DNA from: Chryseobacterium mucoviscidosis | GTDB lineage: Bacteria; Bacteroidota; Bacteroidia; Flavobacteriales; Weeksellaceae | Direction of reading: 5' to 3' | NCBI RefSeq assembly: GCF_002177115.1 | Contig: NZ_MVAG01000128.1 | Coordinates: 496,001 to 560,000 of the forward strand | DNA length: 64,000 bases | Shown here: positions 14,485-22,921 of the stretch, piece after piece | Layout: each line of letters begins with the position of its first letter | Position numbering within the stretch: the stretch's first letter is position 1 | Translations under genes and position numbers: made by a program | Notes under the pieces: generated by a model | Told to the model about the DNA's origin: nothing | The model's input: the letters and a program-made list of their open reading frames with translations, nothing else | Database searches by the model: none

Positions 14485-16761
14485 ATGAATTGGGGAAAAT
14501 ACAGAAATATCATCTTTTATATTTCCACCATTATTGTTTTTTCATCACTGATGTATTTTTTCATCATTGAAGGGCAGACTTTGGAAATCGGAGAAAAGAT
14601 CATTACAAAAACAAACAACAGTTCCAGCTGGGACAATTTTTTAGAATCATTCAAGACCAATCTTCACCATCCTTTAGCTTTATTACTGGCACAAATCGTT
14701 ACCATTATTCTTGTTGCAAGACTTTTCGGCTGGATTTGTATGAAGATCAAGCAGCCTTCCGTGATCGGTGAAATGATCGCGGGAATTGTTCTGGGACCGT
14801 CCCTTGTAGGAATGTACTTCCCGGAATTTTCAGCGTTTCTTTTCCCGAAAGAATCTTTAGGAAATCTGCAGTTTTTAAGCCAGATCGGGCTTATCCTCTT
14901 CATGTACATTGTAGGAATGGAACTGGATTTAAGCGTTTTAAGAAAAAAAGCACATGATGCAGTCGTCATCAGTCATGCAAGTATCATTATCCCTTTTGCA
15001 TTGGGAATTGGTCTGTCTTATTTCATTTATAAAGAATTTGCGCCGGAAGGAATTCAGTTTACCTCATTCGCGCTTTTCATCGCTATTGCCATGAGTATCA
15101 CTGCGTTTCCTGTTTTGGCAAGAATCGTTCAGGAAAGAAATCTTCAGAAAACCAAACTGGGAACGGTAGTCATCACTTGTGCAGCAGCCGATGACATTAC
15201 GGCATGGTGTATTTTAGCAGCCGTAATTGCTATCGTAAAAGCAGGATCGTTCGAAAGTTCACTCTATGTAATTTTGATGGCAATTGCCTATGTATTTTTC
15301 ATGATTAAAATTGTAAGACCGTTCCTGAAAAGAATCGGAGATTTACAGGCAGGAAAAAGTACCATCAACAAACCCATGGTTGCGATTTTCTTTTTGACCT
15401 TGATTCTTTCGGCTTATGCTACGGAAGTTATTGGGATTCATGCGCTTTTCGGAGCTTTTATGGCGGGAGCGATTATGCCTGAAAATGCAAAATTCAGAAC
15501 ACTGTTTATTGATAAAGTGGAAGATGTGGCGTTGGTTCTTCTTCTGCCTCTTTTCTTTGTATTTACAGGACTTCGTACCCAGATTGGATTACTGAATGAC
15601 AGTCATCTCTGGATTACAGCAGGATTTATCATTTTGACCGCAGTGATCGGAAAATTTGCAGGAAGTGCCTTAACCGCAAAATTTTTAGGCATCAACTGGA
15701 AAGAAAGTTTAACGATCGGAGCCTTGATGAACACCAGAGGTTTAATGGAACTTATTGTCCTGAATATCGGTTATGATCTGGGCGTTTTAAGTCCTCAGAT
15801 ATTTGCCATGATGGTAATTATGGCGCTGTTTACAACTTTCATGACGGGACCTGCGCTGGATTTCATCAATTTTATATTTAAATCTAAAAAAGATGATGAG
15901 GAATCTCCGGTAAATGATGCGAAATACAGGGTATTATTATCTTTTGACCATCCTGAATCCGGAAGCACTCTGCTGAAACTGGCTCATGATTTCACCCATA
16001 AAATGAACGGCAATAAAAGCATAACCGCCATGAATATTGCTCCCGTGAACGAAATGCACGCTTACGATATTAATGAATACGAAAATGAGCAGTTTAAAAA
16101 TGTAATAGAAACGTCCAACGATCTGAATCTTGAAGTCACAACGCTTTTTAAAGCCTCCAATGATATTGAAAACGATCTTACACACATTACCAACAAAGGA
16201 AATTACGATCTTCTTCTGATTATGCTCGGAAAATCGATGTATGAGGGAAGTCTGTTGGGGAGACTTTTAGGTTTTACGACGAAGATCATTAATCCGGAAA
16301 AACTTTTAAATACGGTAAAAGGGAAAGGAAATATTTTCAACAACTCTCCTTTTGACGATTTTACATTACAGATTCTGGATAAAACCCAGATTCCTGTTGG
16401 TATTCTGGTGGAAAAAGAATTTACTTCCGCAGACAAAGTTTTTGTTCCGATCTTTAATTTAAGTGATTTTTATCTGCTTGAATATGCCAAAAGACTCATC
16501 AATAACAACAATTCTCAGATTATTATCTTAGATGTTGCAGGACAGATCCGGAATAATATTGAAGTGAAAGAACTCATCCGAAGCATCGAACAGGTTGCGC
16601 CCAATCACATCACTTTATACAATGAGAAAAAAATTGAGAAAGAATTTCTGAATTCGCAGGATTTAATGCTCATCAGCAGCAAAAGCTGGAAAAACCTCAT
16701 CGATACGAAAAGCATATGGTTATCGGATATTCCGTCAACGTTGATTATCAGTAATCCCTAA
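14485..16761 (+). CDS. CPA2-family cation/proton antiporter with C-terminal Usp-like domain
   Basis: 758 aa. One N-terminal helix (residues 9-28) precedes the Na_H_Exchanger core of about 12 helices (65-470), with LFGWICMKIKQPSVIGEM at the entrance and the ion-binding pair in ADDITAWCIL. The last 270 residues are soluble and resemble two universal-stress-protein folds (YRVLLSFDHPESGSTLL... and VFVPIFNLSDFYLLEYAKRL), a common regulatory tail. It likely exchanges Na+ or K+ for H+ across the inner membrane. It is a single gene. Confidence 0.9.
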   Translation: MNWGKYRNIIFYISTIIVFSSLMYFFIIEGQTLEIGEKIITKTNNSSSWDNFLESFKTNLHHPLALLLAQIVTIILVARLFGWICMKIKQPSVIGEMIAGIVLGPSLVGMYFPEFSAFLFPKESLGNLQFLSQIGLILFMYIVGMELDLSVLRKKAHDAVVISHASIIIPFALGIGLSYFIYKEFAPEGIQFTSFALFIAIAMSITAFPVLARIVQERNLQKTKLGTVVITCAAADDITAWCILAAVIAIVKAGSFESSLYVILMAIAYVFFMIKIVRPFLKRIGDLQAGKSTINKPMVAIFFLTLILSAYATEVIGIHALFGAFMAGAIMPENAKFRTLFIDKVEDVALVLLLPLFFVFTGLRTQIGLLNDSHLWITAGFIILTAVIGKFAGSALTAKFLGINWKESLTIGALMNTRGLMELIVLNIGYDLGVLSPQIFAMMVIMALFTTFMTGPALDFINFIFKSKKDDEESPVNDAKYRVLLSFDHPESGSTLLKLAHDFTHKMNGNKSITAMNIAPVNEMHAYDINEYENEQFKNVIETSNDLNLEVTTLFKASNDIENDLTHITNKGNYDLLLIMLGKSMYEGSLLGRLLGFTTKIINPEKLLNTVKGKGNIFNNSPFDDFTLQILDKTQIPVGILVEKEFTSADKVFVPIFNLSDFYLLEYAKRLINNNNSQIIILDVAGQIRNNIEVKELIRSIEQVAPNHITLYNEKKIEKEFLNSQDLMLISSKSWKNLIDTKSIWLSDIPSTLIISNP

Positions 16762-16772
16762 TGATTTGAATA

Positions 16773-16789
16773 GTGAATTTTGTTATGCA
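16773..16789 (+). repeat. Copy of the GTGAATTTT..TGCA short repeat
   Basis: GTGAATTTTGTTATGCA, matching copies at 24072-24132 and a shorter one at 56913-56928. The 298-nt gap 16762-17059 holds no convincing gene; a 20-codon frame near 16864 is too short to support. Confidence 0.55.
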
Positions 16790-16989
16790 AGTCAATTAAT
16801 TTTATTGTCAATTCGCTTTCCGAGAAATTAAAGCGAGTCCGATCTAAAAGATGAAAAAATATCATGAAAAAATATTCTCTATCTGCTTTGGCAGCATATT
16901 CGTTCTTTGATAAAAACATCAATTAATATCTTTTCGGAGATTATTGATCAAAAATTATAATTATGGCTTAAATCAAACTCACTTTAATT

Positions 16990-17017
16990 AAAAAAACCGT
17001 CTCATTTGTGAAACGGT
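16990..17017 (-). terminator. Terminator of the emrB-like gene
   Basis: A 9-bp stem (17017-17009 with 17004-16996, one G-U) and 4-nt loop, then T residues on the minus strand. Confidence 0.85.
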
Positions 17018-17059
17018 CATATTCATTATATTGATTTAGAGATTTTTTTGGCATTTTAA

Positions 17060-18634
17060 TTAATGCACCCCACTCAGATCAATCTTCTCTTTGCTTTTTC
17101 GTTCTTTAATAAATAAGATGAACGGAATACAGACAAGGAAGATTACCCCAAGATAAAGAAAAACATCCATGTAAGAAAGGACGGTTGCCTGCTTCGTTAC
17201 CGAAAGATCAAGCATTTTGTAGGCGGCGTTCATTGCGGCATCAGGAGTCATTCCTTTTGCGATAAAACTGCCTTTCAGAGCCTGTAACCTTTGCTGTACC
17301 GCAAAATCGGTCTGGTCAAGGTGCGAAATAAGATTCACCCTGTATTTCTGACTCGCATTGGCAATGAATGTGGTGATCGCAGCAATTCCGAAAGAACCGC
17401 CAAGCTGTCTCATCATCCCTGTAAATGCTGCTCCCTGCCCGATTTCCTGCCCTTTCAATGTACTTAATGAAAGCGAGGTGATCGGGATAAACAGTAAACC
17501 CAATCCGGCTCCTCTTACAATCAGCATCCAGAAGAAGGCATCTTTTCCCGTGTCCGGAGTTAATATTTTATATCCCCAGAAACTGTAGATAAAGAAGATA
17601 AATAATCCCAGTGAAACCAAAATCTGCTGTTTAGCTCCTTTTGAAAGCAGTCTTCCGATAATCGGCATCATGAAAGCCGTCGTTAAAGCTGCCGGAATCA
17701 TTAAAGCACCCGACTGAAGCGCCGTCCATCCCAGAATACTTTGGGTATATAAAGGAACGATAAATGTAGATCCGTACAAACCAAATCCTAAAACGAAGGA
17801 CATCACGGTTCCGATTCTTAAGTTTCCGTTTTTCAGAACACGGAGTTCTACGATCGGATATTTAAAGGTAAGTTCTCTCCATAGGAAAAGGATAAATCCT
17901 AAAACCGCAGCGGCTGTAAAGAAAACGATCATTCCGCTGGCAAACCAGTCTTCTTCATGACCTCTTTCCAGAATAAACTGTAAGGAACCTACGGTAATTG
18001 CCAATAATGCAATTCCAATCCAGTCTACGTCGGAAATCTTTCGTTTTTCGGCATATTTCGGACTTCTTACAAACTGAAGCGTCATTAAGGTTGCCGCAAT
18101 CCCGATCGGAATATTAATATAGAAAATATATGGCCAGCTAAAATTATCCACAATATATCCTCCCAACGGCGGACCCAATGTAGGACCGATAATTACACCA
18201 AGTCCGTAAATTGCCTGTGCCATACTTCTTTTTTCCACCGGATAAGATTCCGTGATGATGGTTTGCGAAGTTACCAGAAGCGCTCCCCCACCGATTCCCT
18301 GCATGAGACGGAAAAATACAAGTTCCCAGATGTTGGTTGCATTTCCGCACAGAAAAGAAAAAACGGTAAATATAATGATGGAAGCCGCGAAATAGTTTCT
18401 TCTCCCGAACTGCTGGGAAAGCCAGCTCGTCATCGGAACAATAATTACGTTTCCGATCGCGTATGCGGTGATTACCCATCCTACTTCGGATAGTGTGGCT
18501 CCAAGATTTCCCTTCATCTCATTCAGGGCAACGTTTACAATCGTGGAATCCACTATTTCAAGCAAAGCACAAAGAATAGCCGTAATCGTAATGATTACTC
18601 TTCGGGCTCCGTATTCTACTAATGAATCTTGCAT
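17060..18634 (-). CDS. DHA2-family MFS multidrug efflux transporter (EmrB-like)
   Basis: 524 aa, about 14 membrane helices, the DHA2 layout. It contains the MFS motif-C-like segment GLGVIIGPTLGPPLGGY and RLMQGIGGGALLVTSQ (motif B region). It should work with the HlyD-type adaptor and TolC-type channel encoded upstream to expel drugs or other toxic compounds across both membranes. In E. coli these genes are closely packed, but here 819 bases of repeat-rich, non-coding DNA lie between emrA and emrB. Whether it is still expressed from the common promoter is open. Confidence 0.92.
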   Translation of the reverse strand: MQDSLVEYGARRVIITITAILCALLEIVDSTIVNVALNEMKGNLGATLSEVGWVITAYAIGNVIIVPMTSWLSQQFGRRNYFAASIIIFTVFSFLCGNATNIWELVFFRLMQGIGGGALLVTSQTIITESYPVEKRSMAQAIYGLGVIIGPTLGPPLGGYIVDNFSWPYIFYINIPIGIAATLMTLQFVRSPKYAEKRKISDVDWIGIALLAITVGSLQFILERGHEEDWFASGMIVFFTAAAVLGFILFLWRELTFKYPIVELRVLKNGNLRIGTVMSFVLGFGLYGSTFIVPLYTQSILGWTALQSGALMIPAALTTAFMMPIIGRLLSKGAKQQILVSLGLFIFFIYSFWGYKILTPDTGKDAFFWMLIVRGAGLGLLFIPITSLSLSTLKGQEIGQGAAFTGMMRQLGGSFGIAAITTFIANASQKYRVNLISHLDQTDFAVQQRLQALKGSFIAKGMTPDAAMNAAYKMLDLSVTKQATVLSYMDVFLYLGVIFLVCIPFILFIKERKSKEKIDLSGVH

Positions 18635-18804
18635 AGTTTTTTTAGTGTTGTATTAAAAATCAAGAGATTTGAGATTCGGAAATATGAACAAGTTTTTACG
18701 AACCAACTTTGTTCTCTCATCCATGAGATGAGGTTTCAGAAAAATTTAGCTGATTAAAATTTCATCAAAGTATTTCCAAATCTCTAAATTTCTCAATTTT
18801 AAAA

Positions 18805-19153
18805 AAGTGAATTGTCAATAATCATCCTCTGCATGGTCTTATTTTTACCTCTGCATTTTCCTCTGCATAATCTTTCTTCATTAAACCGGAATTCTGCTGC
18901 ATCGTTCAGCTTCATCATTTTAACATCAGTTTTCTTCTTCATATCCGGCAACCGCTTCATTTATCGTCTTCATTTCCTGTTTCCTCTTCATGATCTTTCT
19001 GCATTACACCGGAACCTTCTTCATGGATCAACTTCATCATTTCCACATCTTTCGCTGATCTCAGCTTCATTGATCCGGCATCGACCTCATCGCCAATCTT
19101 CAAATTCTTTTCATTAAAAAATGACTTCTCCTTCAAAAATTGACAATTCACTT
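18805..19153. repeat. 349-bp element with 15-bp inverted ends inside the efflux operon
   Basis: The ends are exact inverted repeats: AAGTGAATTGTCAAT at 18805-18819 and its reverse complement at 19139-19153. Inside are two diverged direct copies of about 70 nt (18857-18927 and 18980-19049), roughly 80% alike by eye and pyrimidine-rich on the plus strand. There is no transposase gene. It lies in the 819-base gap 18635-19453 between emrB and emrA; the rest of that gap holds two smaller repeats listed separately and AT-rich DNA. It looks like a small non-autonomous or repeat-type element. Confidence 0.6.
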
Positions 19154-19253
19154 ATATATTTTTTTGATAATCCGTTATTAATTATACTGCTTTTTAACGC
19201 AAAGATCACTAAGATTCTTTTACATACTAACTGTTTTTAAGTTCGCAAAGCTA

Positions 19254-19271
19254 CTTCGACAAGCTCAGCAT
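19254..19271 (+). repeat. Interspersed 18-nt repeat, copy 2
   Basis: Identical to 12845-12862. Around it are AACGCAAAG and TTCGCAAAG stretches, a pattern I recall as common in intergenic DNA of this group. Confidence 0.7.
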
Positions 19272-19349
19272 AAACTATTCACTCAGCAAAGAACTCAAAG
19301 ATTTTTCAATTATGACAAATTACAGATAATCATATATATTTTTGAAAAA

Positions 19350-19442
19350 AAGTGAATTGCAGTTATCAATCTTTCATTGTCAATTCTACTACTTCATTAC
19401 ATCTCATAACCGATCTGCTTCTGCATTGCTGACAATTCACTT
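19350..19442. repeat. 93-bp element with 10-bp inverted ends
   Basis: AAGTGAATTG at 19350-19359 and CAATTCACTT at 19433-19442 are exact reverse complements and equal the outer 10 bases of the 349-bp element nearby. The interior has the same CTTCAT/CTGCAT flavour. It ends 12 bases before the emrA stop codon region (19454). Confidence 0.55.
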
Positions 19443-19453
19443 ATTTTATATTT

Positions 19454-20557
19454 TTATTTTAAAGAAACTTCTGCTTTTACATTCATTCCTGTTCTTAATC
19501 TTTTGGATATATTTTTATCAAGATTTACAAAATCGATTTTTACAGGAAGTCTCTGTACTACTTTTACGAAGTTACCACTCGCATTATCCGGGGGAAGTAT
19601 AGAGAATGTAGCTCCGGTTGCAGGAGAGAAAGAACTTACCACACCGTCAAATTCTCTGTCCGGGAAAGCATCAATCTCAATTTTTACTTTTTGTCCTTCC
19701 ACCATTTTATCAATCTGGGTTTCTTTGAAGTTGGCAATTACCCATTTCTGGTCATTTTTAACCAAAGAAAACAATTGTGAACCTGCCTGTAAATACTGTC
19801 CTGCCTGAATCGGCACTTTTCCTACATATCCGTCTTCCGGTGCTACAATTACCGTGTAAGATAAATTCAGTCTTGCATTTTCCACATCCACTTCTCTCTG
19901 CTTTGCAACGGAATTTGCCACTCCGATCTGCTGAGAGCTTGCCGCGGTTTGAGAAGAAGCAATATTGGTTTGCTGTGCAATCTGGTTTCTCTGATCGATT
20001 AAAACCTGAAGCTGCTTATCTGCAGACTGTTTTGCTGCCAGAGCCTGCTCATACTGCTGTTCTGTAATAGAGTGGTCTTTCACAAGATTCGCATATCTTT
20101 TTAAATCCTGAGAAGTTTTCCAAACGTTTACTTTTGCGGCTTCAATCTGTGCATTGGCTGTTGTAACTGCTGCTTCAGAAGAATTTATATTTTTTGAAGT
20201 TGCCGTTGTGGAAGCCTGCGCATTAGAGATGCTGCTTTTTGCTGTTGCCAAAGCTGCTTCTGCCTGCTGTAAAGCCATTTTCTGATCTCTGCTGTCCAGT
20301 ATAACCAAAGTATCTCCTTTTTTTACAAACTGGTTATCCTTTACTTTTACTTCCGTTACATATCCTGAAATTTTAGAAATTACGGGAGCCATATTGGATG
20401 CAATCTGTGCATCGTCTGTTTCTTCATGAACCTGCCCGTAAGAATAGGTTCTGTAACCGTAGATTCCTCCTCCGATTAAAACTACGGCTAATATGATAGG
20501 GAAAACTAAACTTTTTTTCTTTTTTGGTTCAGTCGTTTGTGTAGTATTATTTTCCAT
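19454..20557 (-). CDS. HlyD-family membrane fusion protein (EmrA-like)
   Basis: 367 aa periplasmic adaptor. One N-terminal membrane helix (residues 17-33, PIILAVVLIGGGIYGY) follows a Lys-rich cytoplasmic start. Then come a lipoyl-like half (APVISKISGYVTEV), a long Ala/Gln-rich coiled-coil hairpin (about 85-225), the second lipoyl half (VIAPEDGYVGKV) and a beta-barrel domain (VEGQKVKIEIDAFPD). It should bridge the DHA2 pump and the TolC-like channel. The tolC-like gene ends 20 nt upstream, so the two are co-transcribed. Confidence 0.93.
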   Translation of the reverse strand: MENNTTQTTEPKKKKSLVFPIILAVVLIGGGIYGYRTYSYGQVHEETDDAQIASNMAPVISKISGYVTEVKVKDNQFVKKGDTLVILDSRDQKMALQQAEAALATAKSSISNAQASTTATSKNINSSEAAVTTANAQIEAAKVNVWKTSQDLKRYANLVKDHSITEQQYEQALAAKQSADKQLQVLIDQRNQIAQQTNIASSQTAASSQQIGVANSVAKQREVDVENARLNLSYTVIVAPEDGYVGKVPIQAGQYLQAGSQLFSLVKNDQKWVIANFKETQIDKMVEGQKVKIEIDAFPDREFDGVVSSFSPATGATFSILPPDNASGNFVKVVQRLPVKIDFVNLDKNISKRLRTGMNVKAEVSLK

Positions 20558-20577
20558 TGTGGGTATAGTTCTTAATT

Positions 20578-21891
20578 TTATTTATTTGTTAAAGTTCCGG
20601 TAGTCTGCAATAGTTTTCTGTAGGCTAAAACGGCATCTGCTTTGGCATTGATTACCCCTACATTCGCTGAAATCTGTGCAGCATCTGCATCCAGAAGCTC
20701 CGTCATTGTAGCCAGACCGTTATCATATTTATTTTTTGTAATTCTGTAATTTTCGTTAGCCTGTTCTGCAGATTTTTCGAAAACAGCAATTCTTTTTTTA
20801 GAATAATCTGTGTTCTGGTATTCTCTGTTTACATCAAGCTTGATGTTGTCGTTTAACAATTCATTGGTTGCAGCCAACTGCATTTCTCTGGCTTTTGACT
20901 GCTTAAGCGAAGAGTTTTCTTTCCAGAGATTTGATAAATTGTAAGAAATTCCTACGCCAACATTTACGGCATTGTAAATCGTTAAAAACTTCGGAATATC
21001 TGCCGCCACATAACCTCCTGTAAAAGCAATGGAAGGAAGATTTTCTGCTTTCGCAGATTTTGTTCCCAAAGCTGCAGCCTGTCTTTGTTTGTCCAAAGCC
21101 TGAAGATCTTTACGGTTTTCTCTGGCTTCATTTAAATAGAAATCAAGCGGTTTTACTTCATTTCCTTCATCTATATAATTCTGGTCTACTTCGATTTCTG
21201 TGGTTTCCGGAAGTCCAAGCAATAAATCCATATTGATATTGGCAATATTGTAGTTGTTTTTTGCTTCCAGTAACTGAAGTTCGATGTTTGAAGTCTGCAA
21301 ACTTGCTTTTAAACGGTCATTTCTCGCAATTACTCCGTTGTTTTCAAGTTTAAGGAACGTTTCGTCTCTTTTTTGAGAAGCGGTAAGGTTTTCTTCTAAA
21401 ACTTTGATGGACTGGTTGGCTTTAAACAAATTATTGTAAGCCTGCGCAACATTGTAAGCAATGGCTACTTTATCGTTTTCAGTGGTTAATTTAGATGCTT
21501 CCACTAAATATTTTGCAGATTCTATTCCGTATTTTATTCTTCCTCCGCTGTAAATCGGAACGCTGACATTCGCTGATCCGTAGGCAACCTGATGAACTTC
21601 CGGACCCCCTGCTCCTGAAACTCCGGGAAGTTTAATATCAATATTCGGTTTTAAAGGAAGATACATATAGCTTCCTGAAATTTTCAGCTCCGGAAGCTGT
21701 CTGTTTTTGGCTTCCAAAAGATTGGCTGTAGCTTCTTCTATTTTTGCAGCATCAATTTTAAGATTTTTGCTGTTCTGGATTCCCAACTGCACAGCATCAT
21801 CAAGAGTGAGGGTCTTTTTCTCCTGAGCATTTGCGTTTGCAATCCCTACGAATAGAGCGAGCGCAAGGACTGAATTATTTATTTTCTTCAT
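20578..21891 (-). CDS. TolC-like outer membrane efflux protein
   Basis: 437 aa with a signal peptide (residues 1-22, cut after NANA). The TolC duplicated fold is seen as two Ala/Gln/Asn-rich helical halves, with LTLDDAVQLGIQNSKNL at the start of the first and a closing NGLATMTELLDAD repeat motif in the second. It forms the outer-membrane duct of the efflux system. The start overlaps the tetR end by 17 bases, so the regulator and the channel are translated from one message. Confidence 0.93.
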   Translation of the reverse strand: MKKINNSVLALALFVGIANANAQEKKTLTLDDAVQLGIQNSKNLKIDAAKIEEATANLLEAKNRQLPELKISGSYMYLPLKPNIDIKLPGVSGAGGPEVHQVAYGSANVSVPIYSGGRIKYGIESAKYLVEASKLTTENDKVAIAYNVAQAYNNLFKANQSIKVLEENLTASQKRDETFLKLENNGVIARNDRLKASLQTSNIELQLLEAKNNYNIANINMDLLLGLPETTEIEVDQNYIDEGNEVKPLDFYLNEARENRKDLQALDKQRQAAALGTKSAKAENLPSIAFTGGYVAADIPKFLTIYNAVNVGVGISYNLSNLWKENSSLKQSKAREMQLAATNELLNDNIKLDVNREYQNTDYSKKRIAVFEKSAEQANENYRITKNKYDNGLATMTELLDADAAQISANVGVINAKADAVLAYRKLLQTTGTLTNK

Positions 21892-22501
21892 AACCTAGAA
21901 GGTCTTTTAGTAGATATTTAATATGTTTATTAAGTTCTGTGTAATATTTTTCATCAAAAACTTCTTCTTCATTGGTGTCGTTCAGGAATTCCTTATACAT
22001 TTCTTTGGCATTAGAAGCGTAAAATAAAGTTCCGCTTACGGTGGAATGAAGAAGGTAGATGGGAGGATTTTTTGTAAAAATTCCTTTCTGAAGACCGCTT
22101 TCCAGAATTTTTGAATACATGGAAATGAATCCCATTTTGGTTTCTTTAAGAAATTCTACGATCTGCGGGTTTTCTGCATGAAGCTGCTCTCTCTGCATAA
22201 TTCTGTAGAAACATTTGTTGTGTCTTACCTTTCCTGCAAACTGATCTACGATTTTTTCAACTTTTTCCCATTCGTTGATATCGGTTCTTTCGATAATATC
22301 TTTGGAAAAAAACTGTCCCTCGCTCATTCTGTATTCTACCAGCTTCTCGTACAATTTTTCTTTAGAACCGAAATAATAAGAGATCATAGAAATATTAACA
22401 TTTGCAGCTTTGGCAATTTCTCTTGTAGAAGTTCCTTCAAAACCTTTCTCTGCGAAAAGTTTCTCTGCGGCAAATAATATATTTTCTTCTTTTGAAATCA
22501 T
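21875..22501 (-). CDS. TetR-family regulator of the efflux operon
   Basis: 208 aa. The N-terminal helix-turn-helix is clear: AAEKLFAEKGFEGTSTREIA then NVNISMISYYFGSKEKLYEK, the conserved TetR DNA-binding unit. The C-terminal ligand-binding part is variable. It is the first gene of the tolC-emrA-emrB row and most likely represses its own operon from a near-palindrome just upstream (22555-22570). The ligand is unknown. Confidence 0.93.
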   Translation of the reverse strand: MISKEENILFAAEKLFAEKGFEGTSTREIAKAANVNISMISYYFGSKEKLYEKLVEYRMSEGQFFSKDIIERTDINEWEKVEKIVDQFAGKVRHNKCFYRIMQREQLHAENPQIVEFLKETKMGFISMYSKILESGLQKGIFTKNPPIYLLHSTVSGTLFYASNAKEMYKEFLNDTNEEEVFDEKYYTELNKHIKYLLKDLLGYEENK

Positions 22502-22530
22502 CTTTTACTCTGTATCTGTTTTTCGAGGTG

Positions 22531-22538
22531 CAAATTTA
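22531..22538 (-). promoter_or_regulatory. TAnnTTTG promoter -7 element for tetR and the efflux operon
   Basis: TAAATTTG on the minus strand, 29 nt before the tetR ATG. Confidence 0.55.
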
Positions 22539-22554
22539 CAACCAATTTTTCATA

Positions 22555-22570
22555 AATCAAACGATTGATT
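22555..22570. promoter_or_regulatory. Candidate TetR operator
   Basis: AATCAAACGATTGATT is a palindrome at 14 of 16 positions and lies 16 nt upstream of the -7 element of the tetR operon, overlapping the expected -33 region. Repression by the TetR protein is an inference from position and symmetry. Confidence 0.45.
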
Positions 22571-22629
22571 GATTTTTTAATGAAATTTAATTTTTTTTAA
22601 TCTTAAAGTCCTTCAAATGGAAATTTGAG

Positions 22630-22637
22630 TATATTTG
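22630..22637 (+). promoter_or_regulatory. TAnnTTTG promoter -7 element for the small Cys/Lys-rich gene
   Basis: TATATTTG, 22 nt before the ATG at 22660. Confidence 0.6.
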
Positions 22638-22659
22638 GAGTCTATTAAAAATTTAGATC

Positions 22660-22884
22660 ATGAAAAAAATAATTTCAGTTTTAGCCCTTACTTTATTCAC
22701 TTTCAACTTTGCACAGGAAACTCCGAAAGGCGCATGCTGCGCAGGAAAAGACAAGAAAGAATGTTCCACAAAAGATAAAAAAGCCTGTGGAGATCATAAA
22801 AACTGTGATGCTAAACACAAAACAGCAGAAAACAGTTCTAAAACGACCGATAAAAAAGCTTCTAAAGCAAAGAAAACAGCTTAA
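22660..22884 (+). CDS. Small secreted Cys/Lys-rich peptide
   Basis: 74 aa. A signal peptide (residues 1-18, KKIISVLALTLFTFNFAQ) is followed by a mature part of about 56 residues that is very rich in Lys and has five Cys and two or three His in a short stretch (GACCAGKDKKECSTKDKKAC, then GDHKNCDAKHK). The tail is Lys/Ala/Thr only. The Cys and His spacing suggests metal binding or disulfides, but I do not recognise a family. It has its own promoter, its own terminator, and is divergent from the efflux regulator. Confidence 0.75.
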   Translation: MKKIISVLALTLFTFNFAQETPKGACCAGKDKKECSTKDKKACGDHKNCDAKHKTAENSSKTTDKKASKAKKTA

Positions 22885-22890
22885 GAATAA

Positions 22891-22919
22891 AAAAACTCCG
22901 AAGGATATTCGGAGTTTTT
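22891..22919. terminator. Bidirectional terminator
   Basis: A perfect 12-bp stem (22891-22902 and 22908-22919) with a 5-nt loop, A and T runs at the outer ends. It separates the small secreted peptide gene from the convergent holB. Confidence 0.9.
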
Positions 22920-22921
22920 AT

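Noticed and set aside
16864..16926. 20-codon frame MKKYSLSALAAYSFF... in the gap after the first antiporter
   Set aside because: It is too short and has no promoter; nothing separates it from chance in AT-rich DNA.
18957..19151. 64-codon minus-strand frame inside the 349-bp element
   Set aside because: It begins with GTG in the terminal inverted repeat, and the matching frame in the second internal copy is broken by stops, so selection for a protein is not supported.
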